Numbered from the stretch's first letter, positions 1 through 8,124 are shown. The stretch: DNA of 15,009 bases from Porticoccus sp. (GCA_023263825.1 JALQUJ010000139.1:1-15009); one strand, 5' to 3'. The notes: a model not told the origin generated them from the sequence alone. Program-made: numbers and translations.

Positions 1-102
1 ATTTCGCCAACGGCTTGGCGCTAAAAATGGCATGATGCCCTCTAACACTAGCATCAGGCAAAAAGCTCGGGCCAAGTCTAGCCAAACTGAGTCTGCTGAC
101 AT
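1..102 (-). CDS. yjeT: DUF2065 (YjeT-like) small membrane protein, N-terminal part
   Basis: This gene is cut by the window edge; 34 codons are visible, starting at ATG 102-100. The translation begins MSADSVWLDLARAF and continues with VLEGIMPFLAP then SRWR. The hydrophobic stretch with VLEG followed by PFLAP and a basic W/R cluster is the hallmark of DUF2065 proteins, which are about 60-70 residues with two short membrane segments. An AAGGTG ribosome binding site lies about 9 bases upstream of the ATG. In enterobacteria and pseudomonads this gene follows hflC, which supports the call. A terminator separates it from hflC here, so it probably has its own promoter. Its function is not known. The family assignment is from memory of the motif, not a search. 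Confidence 0.8.
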   Translation of the reverse strand, partial: MSADSVWLDLARAFCLMLVLEGIMPFLAPSRWRN

Positions 103-181
103 TAATCACACCTTGCTCTTGTTGCTAACCACTAATGATTAACCAATATAGGGGCGTCTTTATCCACACTTTTGCAGTCAT

Positions 182-204
182 AAAAAAACCGGGTTGACCC
201 GGTT
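182..204 (-). terminator. Intrinsic terminator after hflC
   Basis: Read on the minus strand, AACCGGG-TCAA-CCCGGTT forms a 7-bp stem with a 4-base loop and is followed by a run of T. It lies about 140 bases past the hflC stop and ahead of the DUF2065 gene. It should end most transcription of the miaA-hfq-hflX-hflK-hflC unit. Confidence 0.85.
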
Positions 205-345
205 ACGGAATTCTACCACTGTCTCTGCTTTGTTGCCGCACTTTTATGTCGCTATACCCTCATTAAAAAGTGCGATAGTTTTACTCTAAATACATAACAA
301 CAAAATAGTGCTTGTTCAGAAGTAATCCTTTATTAAACAAAGGTG

Positions 346-1221
346 TTATTTCTCGCCTTTCTGGCTCCCTAAATAACGGAAGAAATCACTGTCAGGGTCA
401 ACCAACATGACATCACCCTTATTAGAGAATGCTTCTTTATAAGCATTCAGGCTACGCATGAAAGAATAGAACTCGGAATCTTTGTTATAGGCATCAGCAT
501 AGGTAGCCGTTGCTTTCGCATCACCTTCACCCCGGGTTTGCTCGGCTTCACGGTAAGCATTAGCTAACAGGATAGTTCTTTGGCGGTCCGCATCTGCCCG
601 TATTTTCTCCGCCTGCTCAGCACCTTTGGAACGAAGCTCGCGAGCTTCCTTTTCACGCTCAGCTTTCATTCGACGGTATACCTGCTCACTAACTTCTGAA
701 GGAAGATCAATACCCTTAACTCGAACATCAACCACCTCAACGCCTAAAGAATCTCTGACAGTCGTATTCAGACTTTCTGTAATGTGCAGCATTAACTGGT
801 CTCTTTCACCAGATACAACTTCATGCAACGTTCGTTCACCAAACTGGTTTCGCAAACCGTCATTGATACGACTCGCTAAACGATCTTGGGCGACAGCTTC
901 ATTTCCGCCTGTCGAACGATAGTAGGTATCAACATCAACAATTTTCCACTTTGAGAATGCATCTACTATCAGACGTTTTTTCTCAATGGTAAAAAAGCTG
1001 GCAGGCTCGGCATCAAGGGTTAACACACGAGCATCAAATTTACGGACTTTTTCTGCAATGGGTATTTTGACATGTAATCCTGGTGGAATATCAGTCTGAA
1101 TCAAACGACCAAAGCGTAACTTAACTGCCTTTTCCGTTTCTTGGACGACATAAAGTGTGCTGCTAGCCAAAAGTAAAAGAATGACTAAAAGAACCAGTGA
1201 TCCTGTTGAGCGAGTAGTCAT
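346..1221 (-). CDS. hflC: HflC, membrane modulator of FtsH protease
   Basis: HflC is a 291-residue stomatin/prohibitin (SPFH) protein. With HflK it forms the large membrane assembly that surrounds the FtsH protease and tunes degradation of membrane and regulatory proteins. A single N-terminal anchor spans about residues 7-26 and is followed by QETEKAVKLRFGR, the start of the SPFH domain. A long charged helix follows (about 185-245: MKAEREKEARELRSKGAEQ and onwards), as usual for HflC. The ATG overlaps the hflK stop by one base (TAATG), which implies translational coupling. Length is typical of the family. Most of the protein is expected on the periplasmic side. The identity is secure from sequence and from gene order. 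Confidence 0.96.
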   Translation of the reverse strand: MTTRSTGSLVLLVILLLLASSTLYVVQETEKAVKLRFGRLIQTDIPPGLHVKIPIAEKVRKFDARVLTLDAEPASFFTIEKKRLIVDAFSKWKIVDVDTYYRSTGGNEAVAQDRLASRINDGLRNQFGERTLHEVVSGERDQLMLHITESLNTTVRDSLGVEVVDVRVKGIDLPSEVSEQVYRRMKAEREKEARELRSKGAEQAEKIRADADRQRTILLANAYREAEQTRGEGDAKATATYADAYNKDSEFYSFMRSLNAYKEAFSNKGDVMLVDPDSDFFRYLGSQKGEK

Positions 1222-2369
1222 TAGCGAACCCCTCTTGATCTGGTATTAGGTGCATTTTCACGGCGCAATTTGTTAATCACTTCATCAGCGATTCTATTCA
1301 CATTTACATCACTGGAAGATGAAGATGGCCTACGGTTCGCACCTGGTTGAACAATTTTATCTAGTGGCAGATACAACATATTGTTACCGCCTTCCACATC
1401 AACTAGCACCTTTGAGCTATTGCTCATGACTTCCTGAATGGCATCCAAATACAAACGTTGGCGCGTAACTTCCGGAGCTTTTTGATATTCGGTCAACAAT
1501 GATTCAAAACGTTTTGATTCACCCTCAGCTTCAGCAACCACCTGCTCCTTATAAGCATTAGATTCCTCAATCATCCGTTGAGCCTTACCTCGGGCTTCAG
1601 GAATAATTCCATTAGAATAAGCTTGGGCTTCGTTAATCAACCTTTCCTGATCTTCCCTGGCCTTAATTACATCATCGTAAGCTTCCTTCACTTCAGAAGG
1701 TGGTTTTGCTTCTTGAATATTTATCTTACGAACATGAATACCTGTACCATAGTTATCTAAATAGGTTTGTAAACGCAGTTTAACTTCATCACCGATTTTC
1801 AAACGACCAGTGGAAACAACTTCATCTAACTTGCTGCTACCCACCACGTGCCTCAGGGCACTGTCCGTTGCTTGACGCAAACTAACTTCTGGCGTTTTTA
1901 CGTTAAGAACAAAATCTTTAACGTTGCTGATGTTGTATTGAACCGTAAGCGGTAACTCAACAATATTTTCATCTTCTGTAAGCATTTGGCCACGACTTGA
2001 ATACTGACGTTCTTCAGTCACACGTACTTTGGTCACACTGTCTACTAAAGGTGGATTCCAATTAAGACCAGCTCCAACTGTATCGAGATATTTACCCAAA
2101 CGGAGAACTAAAGCTTGTTCTTTTTCATCCACCTGATAAAAGCCCATCATTCCCCAGCCCAAAACCAGAACAACAAGAATAATACCTACCAGATTTTTAC
2201 TGGAACCACTGGAGCCACCATTACTCCCATCAGAGTTGCCTGAGCCACCAAAGATTTTGTCCATACGTGAACGGAGCTTCTGCAACGCCTCATCAAGATC
2301 TGGCGGGCCATCGCCACCATTGTTGCCGCCCCAGGGATCTTTGCCGCCACCAGGTTCATTCCAGGCCAT
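1221..2369 (-). CDS. hflK: HflK, membrane modulator of FtsH protease
   Basis: HflK is the partner of HflC in the FtsH-regulating complex. The start chosen is the second in-frame ATG (2369-2367), giving 382 residues beginning MAWNEPGGGKDPWG. GGAG sits 6 bases upstream of it, and known HflK proteins start with this MAWNEPG motif. An ATG four codons earlier (2381) lacks a ribosome binding site. The first ~55 residues are Gly/Asn/Ser-rich and cytoplasmic. One membrane segment spans about residues 60-78, then the SPFH domain begins at QVDEKEQALVLRLGKY. A charged coiled-coil region covers about 230-290. The C-terminal tail has a poly-Ser tract (SSSSSD). It is coupled to hflC by a one-base overlap, and a 184-base gap separates it from hflX, leaving room for its own promoter. 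Confidence 0.96.
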   Translation of the reverse strand: MAWNEPGGGKDPWGGNNGGDGPPDLDEALQKLRSRMDKIFGGSGNSDGSNGGSSGSSKNLVGIILVVLVLGWGMMGFYQVDEKEQALVLRLGKYLDTVGAGLNWNPPLVDSVTKVRVTEERQYSSRGQMLTEDENIVELPLTVQYNISNVKDFVLNVKTPEVSLRQATDSALRHVVGSSKLDEVVSTGRLKIGDEVKLRLQTYLDNYGTGIHVRKINIQEAKPPSEVKEAYDDVIKAREDQERLINEAQAYSNGIIPEARGKAQRMIEESNAYKEQVVAEAEGESKRFESLLTEYQKAPEVTRQRLYLDAIQEVMSNSSKVLVDVEGGNNMLYLPLDKIVQPGANRRPSSSSSDVNVNRIADEVINKLRRENAPNTRSRGVR

Positions 2370-2532
2370 AGTGTTCTCCACATAATCTAAGTGTTATTCA
2401 ACGGATGGTGATTGTATCAAGCCGCACATGAAATACTATTGTTTCCATCGCAATAAATAGATCTAAAAACGACTGTCATTTATTTACCATAGCCGTTTAT
2501 TCACAATGAAAGTGCGCTGTTATTGTTGCCAC

Positions 2533-2561
2533 TTGCTTAGCACTATGAACGCACTAAGCAA
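2533..2561 (-). other. Stem-loop spanning the hflX stop codon
   Basis: TTGCTTAG (2533-2540) pairs with CTAAGCAA (2554-2561): a perfect 8-bp stem with a 13-base loop. It contains the hflX TAG stop. On the minus strand no T-run follows the stem, so it is not a standard terminator for hflX. The T-run lies on the plus-strand side (2562-2567). It may be a processing or stability element, or a terminator for antisense transcription. Confidence 0.45.
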
Positions 2562-3888
2562 TTTTTTGATCTGATTCAAACTGCTGGTCTGAAACTATGC
2601 TAACAACCTTTAGCTGATCTTGGGTCATATTTTCAGTTTTCAATAACCTTAAAAAATCTGTTCGAGGAATACGTATGCTTAAATGTAAATCGCCACTCTC
2701 TGTTGATGATTCAGACACTACAGCATTACTCTTATACAACATTGCTCTTAGCCTACCCATGACCGGGGTTAGCAAAAACGTATCACTGACCATTTCATCT
2801 GCGAGTAATTCAGATATTGCCTGTAATAAAAGCTCGCAGCCCTGACCCGTTTGCGCCGACAACCAAACGGCAACGGGCTTATCACGGGCATCACGATCAA
2901 TTCGTGGAGGCACATCCTGCAATAAATCAATTTTGTTAAATATCGTCAATGTAGGTAATTCGACAGCACCAATTTCTTCCAATACTTCATTAACCCGCTG
3001 AATATTAGTATGCCGCTCATCACTGTGTGCATCCACAACATGCAGCAGCAACGAAGCGCTGGCAGCTTCTTCTAACGTGGCATGAAATGCTTCCACTAAT
3101 TTGTGGGGCAAGTGACTGATAAATCCTACGGTGTCCGCTAAAATAGTGGGGCCAACATCCTCCAAATCAATACGCCGCATGGTTGGATCCAGCGTAGCAA
3201 AAAGCTGATCTGCCGCATAAACCTCTGATTCAGTGACACGATTAAACAATGTAGATTTTCCAGCATTGGTATAACCGACTAACGATACCGTGGGTATTTC
3301 AGCGCGATTGCGTGCACGACGCCCCTGGTCTCGCTGGCGGCGTACTTTTTCCAACCGTTTTAAAATAGATTTAATCCGTCCACGCAACAGCCTGCGGTCT
3401 GTTTCCAATTGGGTCTCACCTGGGCCTCTTAAACCAATACCGCCTTTTTGGCGTTCAAGGTGAGTCCAACCCCTAACGAGCCGTGTGGACATATGTTGTA
3501 GCTGGGCTAGCTCAACTTGTAATTTACCCTCATGGGTTCGAGCCCGCTGAGCAAAAATATCCAGAATTAATCCAGTGCGATCCAACACACGGCATTTTAA
3601 TTCGTGTTCTAGATTACGTTCCTGACTGGGGGACAAATCATGATTAAAGATAACGAGGCCCGCCGAATTTTCTTTAACTGCCCGGCATAGCTCTTCCACT
3701 TTGCCGGTACCGACAAAATATTTAGGGTGCGGGGAGCTACGAAAACCAGAAACCAGTGTTACCGGGTCCCCTCCTGCGGAGAGGACCAACTCTTCAAACT
3801 CCCTGGGGTCTTCCGGTTCATTTTCGCTGGCTAAATCAAGATGTACCAGGACAGCAAGCTCACCGGAATCAGGGCGATCAAAAAACAA
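2554..3888 (-). CDS. hflX: HflX, ribosome-associated GTPase
   Basis: HflX is a translational GTPase of the Obg-HflX superfamily that splits stalled or heat-damaged 70S ribosomes. The 444-residue protein has the HflX N-terminal domain (about 1-190) with GPGETQLETDRR at 155-166. The G domain follows: G1 GYTNAGKST at 205-213, G3 DTVGF at 252-256 and G4 NKID at 318-321. The start is a TTG codon (3888-3886): GGGAG lies 6 bases upstream, and the product begins MFFDRPDSGE-AVLVHL, like known HflX N-termini. It lies 16 bases after hfq and is probably cotranscribed with it. TTG may limit its translation relative to hfq. No key residue is missing. Confidence 0.96.
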   Translation of the reverse strand: MFFDRPDSGELAVLVHLDLASENEPEDPREFEELVLSAGGDPVTLVSGFRSSPHPKYFVGTGKVEELCRAVKENSAGLVIFNHDLSPSQERNLEHELKCRVLDRTGLILDIFAQRARTHEGKLQVELAQLQHMSTRLVRGWTHLERQKGGIGLRGPGETQLETDRRLLRGRIKSILKRLEKVRRQRDQGRRARNRAEIPTVSLVGYTNAGKSTLFNRVTESEVYAADQLFATLDPTMRRIDLEDVGPTILADTVGFISHLPHKLVEAFHATLEEAASASLLLHVVDAHSDERHTNIQRVNEVLEEIGAVELPTLTIFNKIDLLQDVPPRIDRDARDKPVAVWLSAQTGQGCELLLQAISELLADEMVSDTFLLTPVMGRLRAMLYKSNAVVSESSTESGDLHLSIRIPRTDFLRLLKTENMTQDQLKVVSIVSDQQFESDQKIA

Positions 3889-3904
3889 TCAGTGCTCCCT
3901 ATTC

Positions 3905-4159
3905 CTAGCCTTCCAGGCCTTCACCTGGTGCACCAGGAACAGCCATTGGCAAACGAACGGGACGAGAAGGCACAACAGTAGAAATGGCATGCTTATAAAC
4001 CATTTGGCTCACTGTGTTTTTTAGTAGAATCACAAACTGGTCAAAGGACTCGATCTGTCCTTGCAATTTGATCCCATTGACCAAGAATATTGACACGGGG
4101 ATATGCTCTTTTCGTAACACATTAAGAAAAGGGTCTTGTAGATTATGCCCTTTTGACAT
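3905..4159 (-). CDS. hfq: Hfq, RNA chaperone
   Basis: Hfq is the hexameric Sm-like RNA chaperone that pairs small RNAs with mRNAs and affects mRNA stability. At 84 residues it has the complete Sm fold. Sm1 begins SKGHNLQDPFLNVLRKEHIP with Q8, and FDQFVILLKN and the YKHAISTVVPSR segment (Sm2, with the conserved YKHA) follow. The C-terminal tail is short and Gly/Pro-rich (VPGAPGEGLEG), as in pseudomonads and unlike the long enterobacterial tail. AGGAG lies about 7 bases before the ATG. The upstream gap to miaA is 111 bases and AT-rich, so an hfq-proximal promoter is possible, but no clear -35/-10 pair stands out. Confidence 0.98.
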   Translation of the reverse strand: MSKGHNLQDPFLNVLRKEHIPVSIFLVNGIKLQGQIESFDQFVILLKNTVSQMVYKHAISTVVPSRPVRLPMAVPGAPGEGLEG

Positions 4160-4270
4160 CGTAGCTCTCCTAAACTAAGGAATCCTATACAAAAAATAAA
4201 CCGCCAAAAAACAATAAGGTAAATCAAAAATTGGCGAAACCTGCAATAAAACGCAAAGCAACTCATCATA

Positions 4271-5290
4271 CTACTGACTTGTATTATTGTATATGGGTAC
4301 GTTTTTCAATATTTTCAAGCAATTAGTTAGCATTTTATTAAAAATCACGCCATTATCTTCACTGTAGTCTATGTGTATTTCATGCAAACCTGGCCACTGT
4401 CTCAGCCACGTGAGCTGACGCTTGGCCAGTTGTCTGGTCGCTACCACTCCCTGACGCACCATTTCAGTATAGGTTAGTTCATTAGATAAATACTGCCACA
4501 TCTGTCGGTATCCCACTGCCCGCATGGCAGGTAAATCAGGTTGCAGATCCCCTCGCTGATATAACTGTCTTACCTCTGCCTCGAACCCCTGTTCCAAGAT
4601 TGCGTTAAAACGTTGTTCGATACGCTGGTGCAAAACCGATCTATCTTCTGGGATCAATGCAATTTGGGTCAACTGATAATCTTTCTCAATAGGCCCCAAC
4701 ACACTGCCTTTTTGCTTTTGTTCCAGCTGAAAATCTGACAGTGTTTTACCTGTGTTTCGATATACTTCCAAAGCACGCTGAATCCGTTGAGAGTGATTTG
4801 GGTGTAAACGAGCTGCAGTCTCAGGATCTACAAAAGCAAGCTGCTTGTGTAAAAAAGGCCACCCTTTTTCAGCTGCTTCTTTCTCAATTTCATCTCGAAT
4901 ATTGGTATCAGCGGGAGGGCTATCTGCTAATCCATCTAACAACGCTTTGAAATACAACATGGTTCCACCCACTAAAAGCGGAATTCTTCCAGAAGCTGTA
5001 ATCTCCTGTATTTCACATCGGGCATCATGGGCGAAGTCGGCGGCTGAATAAGACTCGCAAGGATCTCGAATATCAATCAAACGATGTGGCACTTTGGCCA
5101 ACACTTCTGGTTCAGGTTTAGCCGAGCCAATATCTAATCCACGATAAACCAATGCTGAATCGACACTGATTAATTCCACAGGCAAGTGGTCACGAAGTGC
5201 AACGGCAAGATCTGTTTTTCCTGTGGCCGTTGCTCCCATCAGAAAAATAATGGGGGGCAATAACGAACTTTCAGCATCAGAGCTCAACAC
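4271..5290 (-). CDS. miaA: MiaA, tRNA dimethylallyltransferase
   Basis: MiaA transfers a dimethylallyl group to N6 of A37 in tRNAs that read UNN codons, the first step toward ms2i6A. The P-loop is FLMGATATGKTDLAV and the DSALVYRGLDIGSAKP motif follows. PHRLIDIRDPCESYSAADF and LLVGGTMLYFKALLDGL are also typical. The reading frame stays open to a TTG at 5323 inside epmA, but that codon has no ribosome binding site. GTG 5290 (or TTG 5287) follows GGGGTGAT, a good match to the anti-Shine-Dalgarno sequence, and gives about 339 residues, nearer the family norm. The stop of epmA (5294-5292) is then just upstream, so the two are probably translationally coupled. The C-terminus carries a short unconserved tail (NVPIYNNTSQ). 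Confidence 0.94.
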   Translation of the reverse strand: MLSSDAESSLLPPIIFLMGATATGKTDLAVALRDHLPVELISVDSALVYRGLDIGSAKPEPEVLAKVPHRLIDIRDPCESYSAADFAHDARCEIQEITASGRIPLLVGGTMLYFKALLDGLADSPPADTNIRDEIEKEAAEKGWPFLHKQLAFVDPETAARLHPNHSQRIQRALEVYRNTGKTLSDFQLEQKQKGSVLGPIEKDYQLTQIALIPEDRSVLHQRIEQRFNAILEQGFEAEVRQLYQRGDLQPDLPAMRAVGYRQMWQYLSNELTYTEMVRQGVVATRQLAKRQLTWLRQWPGLHEIHIDYSEDNGVIFNKMLTNCLKILKNVPIYNNTSQ

Positions 5291-5291
5291 A

Positions 5292-6263
5292 TCACCCCAC
5301 CATACCAGAATCTGTCGAACCAAAAGGAGTCACACGAGTAATATCATCAACATCCAGCAATTGCATCAATAACCGATCAACGCCTAATGCAACACCTGCA
5401 CATACAGGCAACCCTGATTCCATGGCAGCCAACAAATCAGAATCTATAGTCATTGGAGGCTTTCCCAACGCATGACGAAGTGCAATATCGGCATCAAAAC
5501 GGGACTTCATTTCAACAGGGTCTGTAAGCTCATAATATCCATTCGCTAATTCCATCCCATTAAAATAGGCTTCAAATCGGCGAGCAATGGTATTGCCGCC
5601 GCTATCTTGACCTAATAGAGCCAATGCCGACTGACAGGAAGGGTAATCATGAATAAACACCAAACCTGAAGGTAGCTTTGGTTCTATCGCAAGACTAAAA
5701 ATAAGATCAAGACAGGTGCTACGGCCTTCCCCAGAAAAGTCATTGCCAGCAAGAGAAGAGGCTAATGCTTGTATATCTAATAAAGGTATCTGGTGTGGGT
5801 TTAAGCCTGTAATTTGCTCAAAGAGTTCCGAATAACATAATGTTTGTGATGATTCCGTTTCCAACCCTAAATGCTGCATAAGTTGTGAAACTTCATCCAT
5901 TAACTGATATTCATTCCAACCGGGACGATACCATTCCAACATGGTAAATTCCGGCTGGTGCTTTGGCCCTGATTCACCCTGGCGAAATGCCTTACCCAAG
6001 TAATAAATAGCACTATGCCCCGCAGCCAAAAGCCGCTTCATATAATATTCGGGAGAGCTTTGCAGGTACTGAGTCTCCTCCCTCCTTTTCCCTTGTACCT
6101 GTACTGAAATACAGTCTATATGCAGATCTGTCACACCGGTTGTTGCCAGTACAGGAACATCCACTTCCATCACATCAGCCGTTTCAAAAAACTGCCTAAT
6201 CTGAGACAAGCATTTTGCTCGGGCTTGAAGCGTTTCTACTGTTGCTGTGGGCTGCCAGTTCAT
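5292..6263 (-). CDS. epmA: EpmA, EF-P lysine beta-lysyltransferase
   Basis: EpmA (also PoxA, GenX, YjeA) is a truncated class II lysyl-tRNA synthetase paralogue that ligates (R)-beta-lysine to Lys34 of EF-P. It has 323 residues with only the catalytic domain and no N-terminal anticodon-binding domain, the usual EpmA design. Motif 2 is FRQGESG-KHQPEFTMLEWY at 93-112 and motif 3 is GVALGVDRLLM at 290-300. RRFEAYFNGMELANGYYEL is the family's substrate-pocket segment. The ATG at 6263 has no strong ribosome binding site. It lies 128 bases after efp and runs directly into miaA. The neighbouring efp and epmB support the role. A lysyl-tRNA synthetase is unlikely given the missing anticodon domain. 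Confidence 0.96.
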   Translation of the reverse strand: MNWQPTATVETLQARAKCLSQIRQFFETADVMEVDVPVLATTGVTDLHIDCISVQVQGKRREETQYLQSSPEYYMKRLLAAGHSAIYYLGKAFRQGESGPKHQPEFTMLEWYRPGWNEYQLMDEVSQLMQHLGLETESSQTLCYSELFEQITGLNPHQIPLLDIQALASSLAGNDFSGEGRSTCLDLIFSLAIEPKLPSGLVFIHDYPSCQSALALLGQDSGGNTIARRFEAYFNGMELANGYYELTDPVEMKSRFDADIALRHALGKPPMTIDSDLLAAMESGLPVCAGVALGVDRLLMQLLDVDDITRVTPFGSTDSGMVG

Positions 6264-6279
6264 TATTTATGTAACCAGA

Positions 6280-6308
6280 TTAATAAATATCATGTTTTCA
6301 ATTAACAA
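6280..6308 (-). promoter_or_regulatory. Candidate sigma-70 promoter for epmA-miaA
   Basis: On the minus strand, TTGTTA (6308-6303) and TATTAA (6285-6280) are separated by exactly 17 bases, upstream of the epmA ATG at 6263. A terminator lies between this site and efp, so epmA needs a promoter here. The boxes match consensus at 5/6 or 4/6 positions only, in AT-rich DNA. Confidence 0.4.
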
Positions 6309-6319
6309 TCGTTCTAAGT

Positions 6320-6342
6320 AAAAAGGGCGGCAAAAGCCACCC
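6320..6342 (-). terminator. Intrinsic terminator after efp
   Basis: On the minus strand, GGGTGGC-TTTT-GCCGCCC (one G-T pair) forms a 7-bp stem followed by TTTTT. It starts about 50 bases past the efp stop and precedes the epmA promoter candidate. EF-P is made in far greater amounts than its modifying enzyme, and this terminator would allow that difference. Confidence 0.8.
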
Positions 6343-6391
6343 CCTTTGTATTCCTAGCCATTCACTCTTAAACCCAAGCTTCTGACCAAAT

Positions 6392-6955
6392 TTAGGCTCT
6401 ACTCAAGTATTCCCCAGTTCGGGTATCAACTTTCACCACTTCACCAATATTTAGGAACAAAGGCACTTTGATCACAGCACCTGTACTCAAGGTTGCAGGC
6501 TTGGTACCACCTTGTGCAGTATCACCTTTTAAACCTGGATCAGTATCAATAATTTCAAGCTCAACATGATTAGGTGCAGCAACGGCTAATGGAGCTCCAT
6601 TGTACAAGGTGACAACAACCGTATCTTGCTCACGCAACCATTTAGCCGTTTCACCCACCACTTTTTCATTTGCTTGGTGCTGCTCAAATGTATCTGGCTC
6701 CATAAAGTGCCAATTTTCACCATCGTTATAGAGATACTGCATGTCAGTATCCATTACATCAGCACCCTCTAGGGATTCACCTGATTTAAAGGTTCGCTCC
6801 CATACACGGCCTGTTTTCAGGTTGCGCACTCGGACACGATTAAAGGCCTGACCCTTGCCAGGCTTTACAAATTCATTTTCCACTATGGAACATGGATCGC
6901 CATCCAGCATTACTTTCAGACCGGAGCGAAATTCATTGGTAGAATAGTTAGCCAT
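6392..6955 (-). CDS. efp: Elongation factor P
   Basis: EF-P binds the ribosome between the P and E sites and relieves stalling at consecutive prolines. It has 187 residues, a typical length, with three beta-barrel domains. The modification loop is FVKPGKGQAF, with the target lysine at residue 34. This is the EpmA-type lysine and not the arginine that EarP rhamnosylates, which fits the epmA and epmB genes next door. The C-terminus GEYLSRA is close to the EF-P signature end. GAGGAAAC provides a good ribosome binding site before ATG 6955. The 5' leader probably carries the stem-loop at 6983-7014. It is followed by a terminator. Confidence 0.98.
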   Translation of the reverse strand: MANYSTNEFRSGLKVMLDGDPCSIVENEFVKPGKGQAFNRVRVRNLKTGRVWERTFKSGESLEGADVMDTDMQYLYNDGENWHFMEPDTFEQHQANEKVVGETAKWLREQDTVVVTLYNGAPLAVAAPNHVELEIIDTDPGLKGDTAQGGTKPATLSTGAVIKVPLFLNIGEVVKVDTRTGEYLSRA

Positions 6956-6982
6956 TGTTTCCTCAATATTTGGAAGTTGCTC

Positions 6983-7014
6983 CAGTTATTCGAGATAAAA
7001 CTCTCGAATAACTG
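6983..7014. promoter_or_regulatory. Perfect 13-bp inverted repeat between efp and epmB
   Basis: CAGTTATTCGAGA (6983-6995) and TCTCGAATAACTG (7002-7014) are perfect inverted copies separated by TAAAAC. The element sits 28 bases before efp and 48 bases before epmB, in the shared divergent spacer. No T-run follows on either strand, so it is not an ordinary terminator. It could be an operator for a dimeric regulator acting on both genes, or a stable hairpin in the leader of either mRNA. Which one cannot be decided from sequence. Confidence 0.75.
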
Positions 7015-7062
7015 AGTTCGATAAAACACTTTAATCATTCATTCTAAGTAAAAAGAGCCGCC

Positions 7063-8124
7063 ATGATAACTCGTTCTGTTGCATCTGTGGATAGCCTAAC
7101 CTGGCAAGAACAGCTGGCTGGCAGTATTAGAGACCCAAAAGAACTACTCCATCTTCTCGAACTAGACAGCTTAGAACCAGATGCGCTTGAACTAGGCACC
7201 CATGGGACAGAATCATTAACAAAATCACTATTAGGCCAAGCACTATCAGCCAGCGCTGACTTTCAATTGAGAGTCCCTATGGCTTATCTTCAAAGAATAA
7301 AGAAAGGTGACTTGAATGATCCACTGTTACTACAAGTTCTACCCTTAGAAGAGGAATTGACTGGCGCTCCTGGCTATACCGCTGATCCACTTGGTGAACA
7401 AGCAGCAAACCCTATTCCTGGTCTAATTCATAAATACCACGGTCGGGTTTTATTAATTGTTAGCCCCAATTGTGCGATTAATTGCCGTTATTGTTTTAGA
7501 CGCCATTTTTCCTATCAAAATAACAAACCAGGACGAAATGAATGGCAGCAGGCCTTGGACTACATAGCCACGGATCATTCGATAACTGAAGTAATCTACA
7601 GCGGTGGAGACCCCCTAGCGGCCAGTGACAGACAGCTGCTATGGCTAACCGAACAAATTGCACAAATAAATCACGTTAAACGCCTCAGGGTACACACCAG
7701 GCTGCCCATCGTTATCCCAGACCGGATTACAGATCACTGTTTACAATGGCTCACATCAACAGATCTACTGACAACACTGGTTATTCACAGTAATCATCCC
7801 AATGAATTAGATCACCATGTTGGTCATGCGTTGAAAAAATTATCTAATGCTGGCGTTACATTACTTAACCAAACAGTTTTGTTATCTGGCATCAATGACT
7901 CAGTAGAGTCATTACAAGCACTGAGTGAAAAACTATTTCAACTGGGTGTTCTACCCTACTATATTCACCAACTGGATAAGGTAAAAGGTGCCGCACATTT
8001 TGAAGTGCCAGATCAACGGGCAAAACAACTCATCACAAAGCTCATGGCACAATTACCGGGTTATCTTGTACCAAAACTGGTACGTGAAATACCCGACCAT
8101 CCTAATAAAGTACCTCTCCTTTAA
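7063..8124 (+). CDS. epmB: EpmB, L-lysine 2,3-aminomutase acting for EF-P
   Basis: EpmB (YjeK) is a radical-SAM, PLP-dependent enzyme that converts (S)-alpha-lysine to (R)-beta-lysine, the substrate EpmA attaches to EF-P. The 353-residue protein has the cluster motif CAINCRYCFRRHF (C137, C141, C144) that binds the 4Fe-4S centre. EVIYSGGDPL is the SAM-binding GGD segment and RLRVHTRLPIVIPDRI is conserved in the family. PLEEELTGAPGYTADPLGEQ, just before the core, is typical of lysine 2,3-aminomutases. It is divergent from efp with 107 bases between. Its stop codon lies in the first copy of a 20-bp tandem duplication. The length and the efp context favour EpmB over catabolic KamA. Confidence 0.95.
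   Translation: MITRSVASVDSLTWQEQLAGSIRDPKELLHLLELDSLEPDALELGTHGTESLTKSLLGQALSASADFQLRVPMAYLQRIKKGDLNDPLLLQVLPLEEELTGAPGYTADPLGEQAANPIPGLIHKYHGRVLLIVSPNCAINCRYCFRRHFSYQNNKPGRNEWQQALDYIATDHSITEVIYSGGDPLAASDRQLLWLTEQIAQINHVKRLRVHTRLPIVIPDRITDHCLQWLTSTDLLTTLVIHSNHPNELDHHVGHALKKLSNAGVTLLNQTVLLSGINDSVESLQALSEKLFQLGVLPYYIHQLDKVKGAAHFEVPDQRAKQLITKLMAQLPGYLVPKLVREIPDHPNKVPLL

Noticed and set aside
626..922. Plus-strand ORF of 98 codons inside hflC
   Set aside because: Antisense shadow of a well-conserved gene; low-complexity Ser/Arg translation, no homology features.
5288..5323. MiaA start at the upstream TTG 5323, giving a 32-base overlap with epmA
   Set aside because: No Shine-Dalgarno sequence there, whereas GTG 5290 or TTG 5287 directly follows GGGGTGAT and fits family length better.
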